From Funiculus sociatus GB2-C1 (GTDB taxonomy: Bacteria; Cyanobacteriota; Cyanobacteriia; Cyanobacteriales; FACHB-T130): 64,000 bases of DNA. The stretch lies in contig NZ_JAMPKJ010000002.1 in NCBI RefSeq assembly GCF_039962115.1, forward strand, positions 62,001 through 126,000, read 5' to 3'. Both the position numbers and the translations under genes were made by a program. Under the pieces are notes generated by a model. The model worked only from the letters and a program-made list of their open reading frames with translations, was not told where the DNA came from and did no database searches. This document shows positions 18,568 to 27,365 of the stretch, in pieces; positions within the stretch are counted from its first letter, which is position 1; every line of letters starts with the position of its first letter.

Positions 18568-18659
18568 GGGACTAGGGACTAGGGGCTAGGGACTAGGAAA
18601 AATACTGCCCCAGTACCCAGTACCCAGGAACACAATTAGCAATTAGCAATTAGCATTAG
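18568..18659. repeat. Three different heptamer STRR arrays in one gap
   Basis: Array 1: GGGACTA x4 (third copy GGGGCTA) at 18568-18597. Array 2: CAGTACC x2 plus CAGG at 18611-18628. Array 3: ATTAGCA x3 plus TTAG at 18635-18659. All have period 7 but unrelated words. They fill the gap between murA and the convergent SDR gene, and array 3 supplies the SDR stop codon (TAA on the minus strand at 18656-18658). Confidence 0.9.
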
Positions 18660-19558
18660 TCCAAGAATTCCTCCAACGCCTGTTTGAGGCTGGGATATTG
18701 ATAGTCAAAGCCTTGGGTAATGGTGCGTTTTGGTAGAACTTGTTGTCCTTCCAAAACGACTTGGGCCCCATCTCCCAAAAGAACTTCTAAAGCAAAGGCG
18801 GGAACTGGCAACCAGGAGGGACGATTTAAAACTTCCCCCAAGGTTTGCGATACTTCGTTCATGCGGACTGGGTTCGGGGCTGTGGCGTTGAGAACACCTT
18901 CAACTTCTCTTTGTTGTAGTGCGAATAAAATTAGGTTCACTAGATCGTCTCGGTGTATCCAAGAGAACCACTGCTTCCCTGTGCCGATAGGGCCGCCAGC
19001 AAACATTTTAAAGGGAGGAATCATTTTACCAATTGCTCCTCCCATAGCCAGAACTATCCCAATTCGCACAATCACCAGCCTCGTACCCGTGTCTTTTACT
19101 TTTTGGGCTTCTGCTTCCCATTCTTGACAAACTTGTGCCAAAAAATCATTACCAGAAGGACTGCTTTCTTCAAAGGTGGCGGTTTCGCTGGTGCCATAGT
19201 AACCAATTGCGGAAGCACTCACCAAAACTGATGGTTTCGGGTTGGCTTTAGAAATGGCTTCTACAATTTTTTGAGTGCCAATTTTGCGACTATTGACAAT
19301 TTCCTGCTTGTGTTCTGGTGTCCAGCGCTTTTCGGCGATGGGTTCCCCCGCCAAATTCACCACCGCATCGCATCCAGAAATCGACTGTTGCCAAGCTCCC
19401 GATTCTTTGGGATTATAGGCAACAACCTCTACACTTGGAGCGGGTTTCACAGAAGCGGGGTTGCGAGTTAAAATTAGCACCTGATGACCTTCAGCTAGTA
19501 GTCGCTCTACCAAACGAGAGCCGACAAATCCGGTTCCTCCTGCGATCGCTACTTTCAT
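18656..19558 (-). CDS. TIGR01777 family NAD(P)-dependent epimerase-like protein
   Basis: A 300-residue extended short-chain dehydrogenase of the TIGR01777/YfcH type. It has the nucleotide-binding GGTGFVGSRLVERLL at residues 7-21, VVNLAGEPIAEKRW, the SASAIGYYG catalytic tyrosine region (YYG), FSWIHRDDLVNLI and the C-terminal DUF1731 part (PSWLPVPAFALEVLLGDGAQ). The substrate is unknown; plant homologues have been linked to chloroplast division and similar cyanobacterial genes are widespread. Its ATG overlaps the psb28-type stop codon (ATGA), so it is translationally coupled to it. Confidence 0.9.
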   Translation of the reverse strand: MKVAIAGGTGFVGSRLVERLLAEGHQVLILTRNPASVKPAPSVEVVAYNPKESGAWQQSISGCDAVVNLAGEPIAEKRWTPEHKQEIVNSRKIGTQKIVEAISKANPKPSVLVSASAIGYYGTSETATFEESSPSGNDFLAQVCQEWEAEAQKVKDTGTRLVIVRIGIVLAMGGAIGKMIPPFKMFAGGPIGTGKQWFSWIHRDDLVNLILFALQQREVEGVLNATAPNPVRMNEVSQTLGEVLNRPSWLPVPAFALEVLLGDGAQVVLEGQQVLPKRTITQGFDYQYPSLKQALEEFLD

Positions 19559-19956
19559 GATGCACCTGCTTGGCTAGCTGCTGTTTTTTGGGTTTCGCTG
19601 TAAGCCATGTCATTCGCTTGGGCATAGCGATTCATAAACCGCATAAATCTTTCCCAGTGGTCGTCTCGCGGGATTTCAAATTCGCAGTCCAGCCGCTCAA
19701 AATCATCCCCTTCTGGCCCTGAGAAAATAAATTTAACCGAAGAAGGCTCGACACTAATCACACCTTCTTCATCACTTAAGCGCAGCGAATTAGAAAATTT
19801 TTTTCTAAAGCTGTTGAATCTTTCTATGGATTTCAACTCTTTAAACGTCATCAATACGGTACGAACTCCAGAACTCTTGTTCCGGCGTAAGCTGACATTA
19901 CTGATTTCTTCAGGAATACCTTCAAAAAATTGAATTAATGGTGTATCGGAAGTCAT
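19555..19956 (-). CDS. psb28: Photosystem II assembly protein Psb28 (class 2-like)
   Basis: From the ATG at 19956 this is a 133-residue soluble protein. PLIQFFEGIPEEISNVSLRR is followed by VRTVLMTFKELKS and ends DHWERFMRFMNRYAQANDM, the characteristic Psb28 end. Psb28 binds the cytoplasmic face of PSII assembly intermediates near CP47. The fuller RRNKSSGVRTV wording fits the second Psb28 class (Psb28-2) better than canonical Psb28, from memory. The frame is open to 20001, but relatives start at the shorter ATG. The stop overlaps the next gene's start by four bases (ATGA). Confidence 0.85.
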   Translation of the reverse strand: MTSDTPLIQFFEGIPEEISNVSLRRNKSSGVRTVLMTFKELKSIERFNSFRKKFSNSLRLSDEEGVISVEPSSVKFIFSGPEGDDFERLDCEFEIPRDDHWERFMRFMNRYAQANDMAYSETQKTAASQAGAS

Positions 19957-20094
19957 GAAAAAATTAAACGAAATTCCTAAGCATTGTACCGCAGGCATCA
20001 CGAGAGCGAAAGGCTCTCCTGCTGCCCTACGGTTTACTTCCGGTATTGGCCATTCACCTTTATTTCTACTTGCTCAATCTTTTGTCTTTCCTAT

Positions 20095-20664
20095 TTATAC
20101 TCTCAACTTTAACCATCCAAACAAATCCCCAACCGTTAGCCGCAGTTCTGCTACCAAGTCTGGAACGGGTAGCACATTACCTGCTTCCTGCAATAATTCT
20201 GGTTGCTGTCCGCGTGGGTAGACTAGCACGGAGCGTTCATCTGGATCGAGCAGCCAGCCTAATTTGCTACCGTGTTGAAGGCAGTGCAAGATATTTCCGG
20301 TTACTTTGGTTTGCCTTTGTTCTGGAGAGAGAATTTCAATCGCCCAGTCGGGAGCCGCCTCGAATACATTAGCAACATCACCATTTTCATCAAGAGGTAT
20401 CCTTTCCCAAGCAAACACTACCACATCTGGCACGATTGACCGTCCGCCAAAAGTACACCGCAATTCTGGAAAGGCTAGAGCAATTTTCTTAGCTTCAACT
20501 ACTTCGTTAATAGCAGTGACTAGCCTTCCCTGTAACTTGCTATGCTTACCTTGTGGCATCGGCTTTTGGATAATTTGACCATTTATGTATTCACTAGCAG
20601 GCTTAGTTTCTGGTAGTTTCAGAAACTCCTCCAAAGCCAGTGTTTTTGTAGGTGCTTGTACCAT
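20095..20664 (-). CDS. Uma2 family endonuclease
   Basis: A 189-residue intact Uma2/DUF820 protein: ALEEFLKLPETKPASEYING at the N-terminus (typical of one Uma2 subfamily), RSIVPDVVVFAWERI (acidic), APDWAIEILSPEQRQTKV (Glu and Lys) and LGWLLDPDERSVLVYPRG. It differs from the genes at 213 and 43877, which carry coiled-coil tails. It is probably monocistronic, about 52 bp beyond the glcF stop on the opposite side of transcription order (same strand, downstream of glcF). Function unknown. Confidence 0.88.
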   Translation of the reverse strand: MVQAPTKTLALEEFLKLPETKPASEYINGQIIQKPMPQGKHSKLQGRLVTAINEVVEAKKIALAFPELRCTFGGRSIVPDVVVFAWERIPLDENGDVANVFEAAPDWAIEILSPEQRQTKVTGNILHCLQHGSKLGWLLDPDERSVLVYPRGQQPELLQEAGNVLPVPDLVAELRLTVGDLFGWLKLRV

Positions 20665-20716
20665 TAGCGATCGCCTGCTTCTTCTACCGTCAACTTAGCG
20701 CTAAACAAAAATTACT

Positions 20717-22042
20717 CTACTCTTGCAGCTTTACGCCGCGAATTGAGTAATCTAGTAACTCCACCGGGTGCAAAATGGAAATGTCTTTACCTTGATTCGG
20801 TAAATACCTAGTAATTTGCAAAGTACAACCGGGATTGGAAGAAGCAATTAATTTAGCACCAGTATTGAGCAAGTTTTCTACTTTTTGCTTACCTAATTCT
20901 TCAGCAACTTCTGGCTGAAGCATATTGTAAACACCCGCGCTACCACAACACAAAGCAGCATCAATTGGTTCTCGAAGTTGTACGCCCGGTATTTGTCGCA
21001 AAAGTTGGCGAGGTTGCAAACTAATCTTTTGCCCGTGCAATAAATGACAGGCATCTTGATAAACTAAAGTTAGGGGTTGATCAGAAAGCGGTGAAAGTTT
21101 TGCTGTCACGCCTGCTTCATAAAGAAACTCTTGTGCATCTTTAACTTTAGAGGCAAAATTTGCAGCTTTTTCTTTATATTTTGGGTCATCTTGTAGGATG
21201 TGTCCGTACTCTTTTAAAGTATGACCGCAACCAGCAGCATTGATGATAATGTAGTCTACATTTGTGTCGGCGAAACTATCAATCATAGACCTAGCGATCG
21301 CTTTCGCTTGTTCTTCCTGTCCTTGGTGATGTGGTAGCGCCGCACAACATCCCTGGCTCTTGGGAATCACCACCTCACAACCATTCGCAGTTAAGACGCG
21401 CACCGTCGCTTCATTCACCTTTGAGAAGAAAAGACGCTGAACGCAACCTAAAATTACACCTACCCGATAGCGTTTCTCACCTTCAGCCGGAATAAGTTCT
21501 GGTAAAGTATCTTGAAAAGCTTTTAAAGAGAGTTCTGGCAGATTAGATTCCATCGCCGCCAAATGAGGAGAAATCCGCTTAAGTAAGCCAGTAGAACGCA
21601 CAATTTTTTGCAACCCTAACTTCTGATAAACCATCAGAGGAGCAAGCATTACTCGCAGCCGATTCGGGTAAGGAAACAGGGAAAAAATGAGTTGCCTATA
21701 TAACTTTTCTGGCAAATTGCGAGGATAATTTCGTTCAATTTGAGGACGAGTAGCAGATAACAACTTGTCATACTGAACGCCAGAAGGACAAGTTGTTACA
21801 CAAGCAAGACAACCCAAGCAAGAATCAAAATGCTGCACAGTAGCAGTATTAAGAGGAATTCTCCCCTCATTAATCGCATCCATCAAATAAATGCGGCCCC
21901 TTGGCGAATCAGTTTCCTTACCAATTACCCGATAACTCGGACAAGTAGAAAGACAAAAACCACAATGAACGCAACTATCAATTAACTTCGGATCTGGGGG
22001 ATTTTTAGCATCAAAACTAGACTCTTCAGATAAACTTTGCAT
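20717..22042 (-). CDS. glcF: Glycolate dehydrogenase iron-sulfur subunit GlcF
   Basis: A 441-residue protein with two 4Fe-4S motifs (Cys24/27/30/34 in CVHCGFCLSTCP; Cys75/78/81/85 in CLGCLACVTTCP) and two later CCG-type motifs (GCVQRLF...GCCAALPHHQ; CCGSAGVYN). It passes electrons from glycolate oxidation to the membrane quinone pool. It is transcribed after glcE with a 77-bp gap. The ATG at 22042 directly abuts a 42-base pure purine tract (coding strand) of tandem 9-mers and 12-mers, which must contain the ribosome site. No GlcD gene is in the window. Confidence 0.93.
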   Translation of the reverse strand: MQSLSEESSFDAKNPPDPKLIDSCVHCGFCLSTCPSYRVIGKETDSPRGRIYLMDAINEGRIPLNTATVQHFDSCLGCLACVTTCPSGVQYDKLLSATRPQIERNYPRNLPEKLYRQLIFSLFPYPNRLRVMLAPLMVYQKLGLQKIVRSTGLLKRISPHLAAMESNLPELSLKAFQDTLPELIPAEGEKRYRVGVILGCVQRLFFSKVNEATVRVLTANGCEVVIPKSQGCCAALPHHQGQEEQAKAIARSMIDSFADTNVDYIIINAAGCGHTLKEYGHILQDDPKYKEKAANFASKVKDAQEFLYEAGVTAKLSPLSDQPLTLVYQDACHLLHGQKISLQPRQLLRQIPGVQLREPIDAALCCGSAGVYNMLQPEVAEELGKQKVENLLNTGAKLIASSNPGCTLQITRYLPNQGKDISILHPVELLDYSIRGVKLQE

Positions 22043-22084
22043 CTTCTCTCTCTTCTCTCTCTTCTTTCTTCTCTTCTTTCTTCT
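22043..22084 (-). repeat. Polypurine tandem repeats forming the glcF leader
   Basis: On the plus strand: CTTCTCTCT x2 (22043-22060) followed by CTTCTTTCTTCT x2 (22061-22084). On the coding (minus) strand this is an uninterrupted GA-only tract ending exactly at the glcF ATG. Confidence 0.95.
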
Positions 22085-22119
22085 CTTAAGTCTGCGTCTT
22101 CTGCGCCTCGGCGGTTCGT

Positions 22120-23415
22120 TTAAATTCCTCCCACAAACCGACCAGGACTCAAAATATTTTCTGGATCAAACTGTGTTTTAATTTTCCGCATTAAATCAAG
22201 AGCATTACCCGTATAACCCCAGACATCCAACTGCTGCTTCAAAGCGATGGGTGCTTCCAGAATAGTCAAAAAACCGCCTTGGGAAGATAGACGCGATCGC
22301 ATCTCCAAAATTGGCTTAACATCTGTACTATCAAACTGCACCATCCCTAACCCACTACCAGCGTGAATCAAACACAATAAAGACGGGATTTCAGCAAGGA
22401 TTGCCGCTGACGACGAGGGTACTACTCCTATTTTGCAAGTAACAGCAGCATCTTGGGGGGATATCCACATTTGTTCTTGTAACAACAGCCATAGCTTTGA
22501 CTCATCGGCATCAGAATATATTGTCCCCTGTAAACCCAGATGTTGCCCTACTTCCAGAAGTCTAGCCGACTGTTCCTTAACACTCGCCGCCACACTTTGG
22601 AAGCGAACAATTAAACCCATCCCCTCACCTAAATTTGCCTTTGCCACTAGAGTCTGCGATAGCAAATCAACCGCAGTGGGAGTCAAAGCAGAAGCCAGCA
22701 AAGTTTTAGTTGCCGCGGCAATTCCTTCATCTGTGCCAATAAGCACCACAGTTCCAGACAGCTCTGGCAGGGGATAAACTCGAAATGTCACTTGAGAGAT
22801 AATTCCTAGCGTTCCAAAAGAGCCAGTAAATAACTTCATTAAGTCATAACCAGCAACATTTTTTACCACCCGCCCCCCAGCTTTAGCAATTTGACCATCG
22901 CTTCGGACAAAAGAAAGCCCCAAAAGCATATCCCGAACCCCCCCATAACGTTGTCGCCAAGACCCAGCCGAAGCCGTGGCGACAATGCCACCAATAGTAG
23001 CGGTTTCAGGATAAGCTGGATCTAGGGGGAGAAATTGACCTTGTTGCGCTAAAATTTTTTGCAATTCGGCAAACTTCATGCCTGCCTCGACTGTGACGGT
23101 TAAATCACCGACGGCATGATCTATCAAACGATTGAGGCGTTCGGTACTGACAACTAAATTAACCCCATCTACTAATCCACCCCAACCAATTTTGCTACAA
23201 CTGCCGCAGGGTAGGACGCGCGATCGCTGCTGGTGGGCAAAAGTCATAACTAAGGCGAGTTCTTCCAGGGTATCGGGATAGACTAGGCAATCAACGGTGG
23301 TTGAAGGTGTAACTGCTTGGGATATTTCTGATTTGCGGGCGACTTTTGCATCTTCCCAGGGAATAATGGTTGAGCTGCTGAGGATGCTTTTCAATTTTTG
23401 GGCTACGCTATTCAT
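22120..23415 (-). CDS. glcE: Glycolate dehydrogenase FAD-binding subunit GlcE
   Basis: A 431-residue FAD-binding type 4 oxidoreductase. PDTLEELALVMTFAHQQRSR is followed by CGSCSKIGWGG (flavin diphosphate loop), LPLDPAYPETATIGGIVATA, GGRVVKNVAGYDLMKLFTGS and GTLGIISQVTFRVYPLPE. The C-terminus ends FDPENILSPGRFVGG, typical for this family. Length and the short middle domain fit GlcE rather than GlcD. With glcF downstream it forms a two-gene unit of the photorespiratory glycolate dehydrogenase complex. GlcD, the catalytic partner, must be encoded elsewhere. Confidence 0.92.
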   Translation of the reverse strand: MNSVAQKLKSILSSSTIIPWEDAKVARKSEISQAVTPSTTVDCLVYPDTLEELALVMTFAHQQRSRVLPCGSCSKIGWGGLVDGVNLVVSTERLNRLIDHAVGDLTVTVEAGMKFAELQKILAQQGQFLPLDPAYPETATIGGIVATASAGSWRQRYGGVRDMLLGLSFVRSDGQIAKAGGRVVKNVAGYDLMKLFTGSFGTLGIISQVTFRVYPLPELSGTVVLIGTDEGIAAATKTLLASALTPTAVDLLSQTLVAKANLGEGMGLIVRFQSVAASVKEQSARLLEVGQHLGLQGTIYSDADESKLWLLLQEQMWISPQDAAVTCKIGVVPSSSAAILAEIPSLLCLIHAGSGLGMVQFDSTDVKPILEMRSRLSSQGGFLTILEAPIALKQQLDVWGYTGNALDLMRKIKTQFDPENILSPGRFVGGI

Positions 23416-23611
23416 GGCTTATAAAGACAGCTAGGCTAAAACACATTTAGAGTGGAGCTAAATACGAGCATTGCACGAGCTTTACACATAAGTAACACTT
23501 AATCCTTTGTAATATTAATAATAAATTTGTATTTTATTTCTTAGGATAGAGTCCAAGGTTTCATACTTGTAGTAGAGGTAAATGACACTCTCCAGGGGTA
23601 GGTTTAACTGA

Positions 23612-26275
23612 ATGGTTCGACGAAAAAAGACACAAGCCATACAGCAAAAAGTACGGACAATGCCAGCTGGCTCCTACGATCGGGAGAGTTTGCTGAATCG
23701 GATTACTACCCGAATTCGCCAGTCTTTAGAATTGCAAGAGATTTTGGCGACAACGGCGCGAGAAATCCGTACTTTTTTGGGTATGGATCGGGTCAAAATT
23801 TACCGATTTGCTCTGGATGGGAGTGGCGAAGTCATTGCCGAGTCGATCCGGGAAAATCGCCTGCCTTCCCTGCTGGGGCTGCGGTTTCCAGCCGAGGACA
23901 TTCCTCCCCAAGCCCGCAAAATGTTTGTCAAAGCTCGTCAGCGAGTGATTATAAATGTAGCCACTGGACACAAGACTCAAGAGCAGTTAGATTGCCCCTC
24001 AAGTGGCAAAACTTTTGCCAGCGAAGACATCCGCTATTCCCCAGTCGATCCTTGCCATATCGAATATCTGATGGCGATGGGGGTGAAATCCTCTCTAACC
24101 ATTCCGATTTTGCATCAAAACACCTTGTGGGGACTGTTGGCGTGCCACAACGCGATACAGCGACGATTTAGCGAACAAGAGTTGCAAGTTGTGCAGCTGT
24201 TGGTGGATCAGATGTCGATTGCGATCGCTCAATCCCATCTTCTCCACACAGCCAGACAACAGGCTCACCATGAAGCAGCGATCAACCACATTAGCAGCCT
24301 GCTTCACTCCCCACTTAAACTTACAGAAATCCGGCAAGCCGTTCTAGAAGAAACTGTCGAAGCCTTACAGGGCAATGGTGGCAGACTGTTTATTACCGCA
24401 GATGCCACAGGAAGACCTGCTCAAATTTATACCTATGGCGATCAGCCCAGTTTGCCCTGGCTAGAAGAAACTTCCTTGTGGCAAAGCATCCTTAATGGGG
24501 AAAAAGGTGTCGCTAGTCAGTCTTACAGAGAAAACAATCAAGATATCCAGTCTCACAATCTTCACAATTCCGAAGGCAGAAGCATAAAGTCATCCTTCAT
24601 CCTTCATCCTTCATCCTCTCCTTACACCATTAAGGATCTCTACCGAGAACCGCAACTAAAGTCTTTAGCCTCTAGTTTCGGGTTAACTACCATTCGGTCT
24701 ATTCTCATCGTGCCTTTGAGATATCATCAGCAGTGCGTCGGGTGCCTCACCATCTTCCGCAATGAGATCAGTACCGAAACCTTATGGGCAGGAAAACAGA
24801 ATCTCGACGGCCGCAACCTGCGCCCCCGTCTATCTTTTGAAGCATGGCGAGAAATCAAGCAAGCACAAGCCAAAGAATGGAGTCCCGAAGAACTCAAACT
24901 AGCTCAAGCTATTGGAACTCACCTCTACATGGCTGTGATGCAAAGGCGCGTGGAGGATACAATCCGGCATCAGGCATCTCACGACCTCCTGACGGGGTTG
25001 CCGAATCGGTTGCTATTTAATGACAGACTTTCTTTAGCGTTGGCAAACGCCCATCTCAGCCGCGATGAAATGCTGGCGGTGGTGTTTCTCGACCTGGATG
25101 GCTTCAAGCGGATCAACGATACTCTGGGTCATGCTGTAGGCGACCAGCTACTGCAAGCTGCGGCGCGACGCTTAAAGGATTGTCTGCGGGACACTGACAT
25201 TGTTGCTCGTTGGGGTGGAGATGAATTCACTATTATGCTTTCCCCCGTCACCTGTGCCGATGATGCCACTAAAATTGCCCAGCGAATTTTAGGCGGACTA
25301 AATGTTCCTTTTCGTTTTGAGGAACAGGAACTTTATATTAAAGCAAGTTTGGGAATCGCTCTGGCTCCTTACGATGGAGAAGATGCAGAAACTCTCTTGA
25401 AAAACGCCGATGCTGCTATGTATAGAGCCAAGCAGCAAGGTCGAAATAACTATCAGCTATACACGCCAGCACTGGGGGCAAGAGCGCTAGAGCGATTGGT
25501 GTTAGAAAACAGACTTTACAAAGCGTTGGAACGCGAGGAATTTCTGTTGCATTACCAGCCGCAAGTGAATTTAATCACGGGTCAGATTGTGGGGATGGAA
25601 GCGCTGATTCGCTGGAACTCTAGCGATTTAGGATTTATTTCGCCTTATCAATTTATTCCACTGGCAGAAGAAACTGGTCTTATTTGCCCAATTGGGGAAT
25701 GGGTTTTGCGGACAGCTTGCGCCCAAAATCGCCTCTGGCAGTCTCAAGGATTGCCCCAATTCCGCATTGCAGTAAATCTTTCAGCGCGTCAGTTTCAGCA
25801 AAATAACCTGCTAAAAATTATCGGTCAGATTCTCGCTGAAACGGGTCTGGAACCTTATTTTTTGGAGCTGGAAATTACTGAAAGTATTGCTATGCAGGAT
25901 GTGGATTTGACTATTTCTGTGTTGCGAAAGTTGCAAAATATGGGAATCCAAATTTCAATGGATGATTTTGGAACTGGTTATTCTTCGCTCAGTTATCTGA
26001 AACATTTTCCTCTAGATACGCTGAAAATTGACCGCTCTTTTATTCGTGACTTGATGAGGAATCCCCATGATGCGGCTATTGTCAAGGCCATCATGGCTCT
26101 GGGTCATGGACTGAATTTAAAAGTGATTGCTGAGGGAGTGGAAACACCAGAACAATTGGAGTTTTTGCGCTCGGTTGAGTGTGATGGTTTGCAAGGTTAT
26201 TTATTTAGTCCGCCTGTAGCCGCCCAAGCAGCAACGGAAATTATTAAAAATGGAAAATTAAATATGAAAAACTAG
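23612..26275 (+). CDS. GAF-GAF-GGDEF-EAL protein with phytochrome-like first GAF
   Basis: An 887-residue bifunctional c-di-GMP enzyme candidate. GAF1 (about 25-205) carries the phytochrome-type FPAEDIPPQAR (92-102) and the Cys-His pair in VDPCHIEYLMAMGV (Cys148, His149), the position that attaches a bilin in phytochromes and cyanobacteriochromes. GAF2 spans about 215-440, with an insertion around 300-335 partly encoded by a heptamer STRR. The GGDEF domain (about 455-615) keeps RWGGDEF (535-539) and an RxxD inhibitory site (RDTD, 526-529). The EAL domain (about 630-880) keeps MEALIRW, MDDFGTGYSSLSYL and IAEGVET. Both catalytic signatures are intact. It stands alone; grxC follows. Light input is inferred. 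Confidence 0.9.
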   Translation: MVRRKKTQAIQQKVRTMPAGSYDRESLLNRITTRIRQSLELQEILATTAREIRTFLGMDRVKIYRFALDGSGEVIAESIRENRLPSLLGLRFPAEDIPPQARKMFVKARQRVIINVATGHKTQEQLDCPSSGKTFASEDIRYSPVDPCHIEYLMAMGVKSSLTIPILHQNTLWGLLACHNAIQRRFSEQELQVVQLLVDQMSIAIAQSHLLHTARQQAHHEAAINHISSLLHSPLKLTEIRQAVLEETVEALQGNGGRLFITADATGRPAQIYTYGDQPSLPWLEETSLWQSILNGEKGVASQSYRENNQDIQSHNLHNSEGRSIKSSFILHPSSSPYTIKDLYREPQLKSLASSFGLTTIRSILIVPLRYHQQCVGCLTIFRNEISTETLWAGKQNLDGRNLRPRLSFEAWREIKQAQAKEWSPEELKLAQAIGTHLYMAVMQRRVEDTIRHQASHDLLTGLPNRLLFNDRLSLALANAHLSRDEMLAVVFLDLDGFKRINDTLGHAVGDQLLQAAARRLKDCLRDTDIVARWGGDEFTIMLSPVTCADDATKIAQRILGGLNVPFRFEEQELYIKASLGIALAPYDGEDAETLLKNADAAMYRAKQQGRNNYQLYTPALGARALERLVLENRLYKALEREEFLLHYQPQVNLITGQIVGMEALIRWNSSDLGFISPYQFIPLAEETGLICPIGEWVLRTACAQNRLWQSQGLPQFRIAVNLSARQFQQNNLLKIIGQILAETGLEPYFLELEITESIAMQDVDLTISVLRKLQNMGIQISMDDFGTGYSSLSYLKHFPLDTLKIDRSFIRDLMRNPHDAAIVKAIMALGHGLNLKVIAEGVETPEQLEFLRSVECDGLQGYLFSPPVAAQAATEIIKNGKLNMKN
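24590..24617 (+). repeat. TCATCCT x4 heptamer array inside the GGDEF-EAL gene
   Basis: Four exact copies of TCATCCT, encoding part of SFILHPSSSP in the GAF2 insertion. Because 7 is not a multiple of 3, gain or loss of one copy would shift the frame. Confidence 0.95.
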
Positions 26276-26317
26276 ATTTCATAGCACACAAAAAATTCAC
26301 AACTTGGGAAATTGAAA

Positions 26318-26632
26318 ATGCTAAACTTTCTTAATCCTCTGTTAGGGCGCGATCCAGAGCGCATCAAAGCCGACGTCGAAATCTACACCTGGCAAACTTG
26401 CCCCTACTGCATCCGCGCCAAAATGCTCCTCTGGTGGAAAGGAGTCAACTACAAAGAATATAAAATTGATGGCGATGAAGCAGCCAGAGCGAAAATGGCC
26501 CAACGTGCCAACGGGCGGCGCAGCGTCCCCCAGATTTTCATCAACGAGCAGCACATTGGTGGATGTGATGATATGTATCAGATGGATAAAGAAGGGAAAC
26601 TAGATCCCCTACTGGTTCAAGCAGCTGTTTAG
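26318..26632 (+). CDS. grxC: Glutaredoxin 3-type dithiol glutaredoxin
   Basis: A 104-residue thioredoxin-fold protein with the dithiol active site TCPYCIRAKMLL (CPYC), the cis-Pro region RRSVPQIFINEQHIGGCDDM and the usual C-terminal helix. The N-terminal extension MLNFLNPLLGRDPERIKADV is longer than in E. coli Grx3 but common in cyanobacteria. It reduces mixed disulfides with glutathione. The ATG at 26318 (GGGAA upstream) is preferred to the TTG at 26312. It follows the GGDEF-EAL gene by 42 bp and may read through from it. Confidence 0.93.
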   Translation: MLNFLNPLLGRDPERIKADVEIYTWQTCPYCIRAKMLLWWKGVNYKEYKIDGDEAARAKMAQRANGRRSVPQIFINEQHIGGCDDMYQMDKEGKLDPLLVQAAV

Positions 26633-26712
26633 ACAGGCAAAACCTGCCTCTGTCTCCCGTTTACTGAAAGGGGCGTAGCCGTAGCATAGACGGCTGAGGG
26701 CAAGGAGCGACT

Positions 26713-27201
26713 ATGACAATTGACAATCCGGCATATCTAATTCATCGACAATGGATGAGCCGGGCGATAGAACTCGCTCAAAATGCTGGTGAAGCTGGGG
26801 AAGTCCCAGTCGGAGCAGTGATAGTTGACGTGGATGGTAACTTAATAGCAGAAGGTGAAAATCGCAAAGAGCGCGACAAAGACCCCACAGCCCACGCCGA
26901 AATTATCGCTATTAGAACAGCGGGGCAAGCGAGGCAAAACTGGCACCTCAATCAATGCACCCTCTACGTTACCTTGGAGCCTTGCCCAATGTGCGCTGGT
27001 GCAATTGTCCTAGCACGTCTGCGGCTTCTAGTTTACGGAGCCGACGACGCAAAAACTGGTGCCATTCGTACAGTTGCTAATATCCCAGATAGTGCCTGCT
27101 CTAATCACCACTTGCCTGTATTGGGTGGTATCTTAGAATCTGTCTGTCGCCAACAACTGCAATCCTGGTTTGCCCAACGGCGCTCAAAAAGTACAAACTA
27201 A
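26713..27201 (+). CDS. tadA: tRNA-specific adenosine deaminase
   Basis: A 162-residue zinc deaminase that makes inosine at the wobble position of tRNA-Arg(ACG). It shows the catalytic TAHAEIIAIR (HAE) and the zinc pair PCPMCAGAIVLARL, plus VYGADDAKTGAI. Length is normal. The ATG at 26713 follows CAAGGAGCGACT (GGAG). Upstream is a GC-rich inverted word (GTAGCCGTAGCATAGACGGC) typical of cyanobacterial interspersed repeats. It is probably its own unit, with a weak terminator after it. Confidence 0.95.
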   Translation: MTIDNPAYLIHRQWMSRAIELAQNAGEAGEVPVGAVIVDVDGNLIAEGENRKERDKDPTAHAEIIAIRTAGQARQNWHLNQCTLYVTLEPCPMCAGAIVLARLRLLVYGADDAKTGAIRTVANIPDSACSNHHLPVLGGILESVCRQQLQSWFAQRRSKSTN

Positions 27202-27217
27202 AAATTAGAATCGAAAA

Positions 27218-27264
27218 AAAGACAAATTCTTTTCTTTTAGGTTTTTAATTTTGTCTTTATTTTG
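27218..27264 (+). terminator. Possible terminator after tadA
   Basis: AAAGACAAATT (27218-27228) pairs with AATTTTGTCTTT (27247-27258) with one bulge, followed by ATTTTG. AT-rich and of modest strength. Confidence 0.4.
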
Positions 27265-27365
27265 TCTTATCAATGACAGCCGGAAAACTGTCCATCTTAT
27301 AGAAGACAGATGCCTTAATAATACTTAAGGTGTAATTATGGATGCCGTGAGAAATTTTATCCGCG

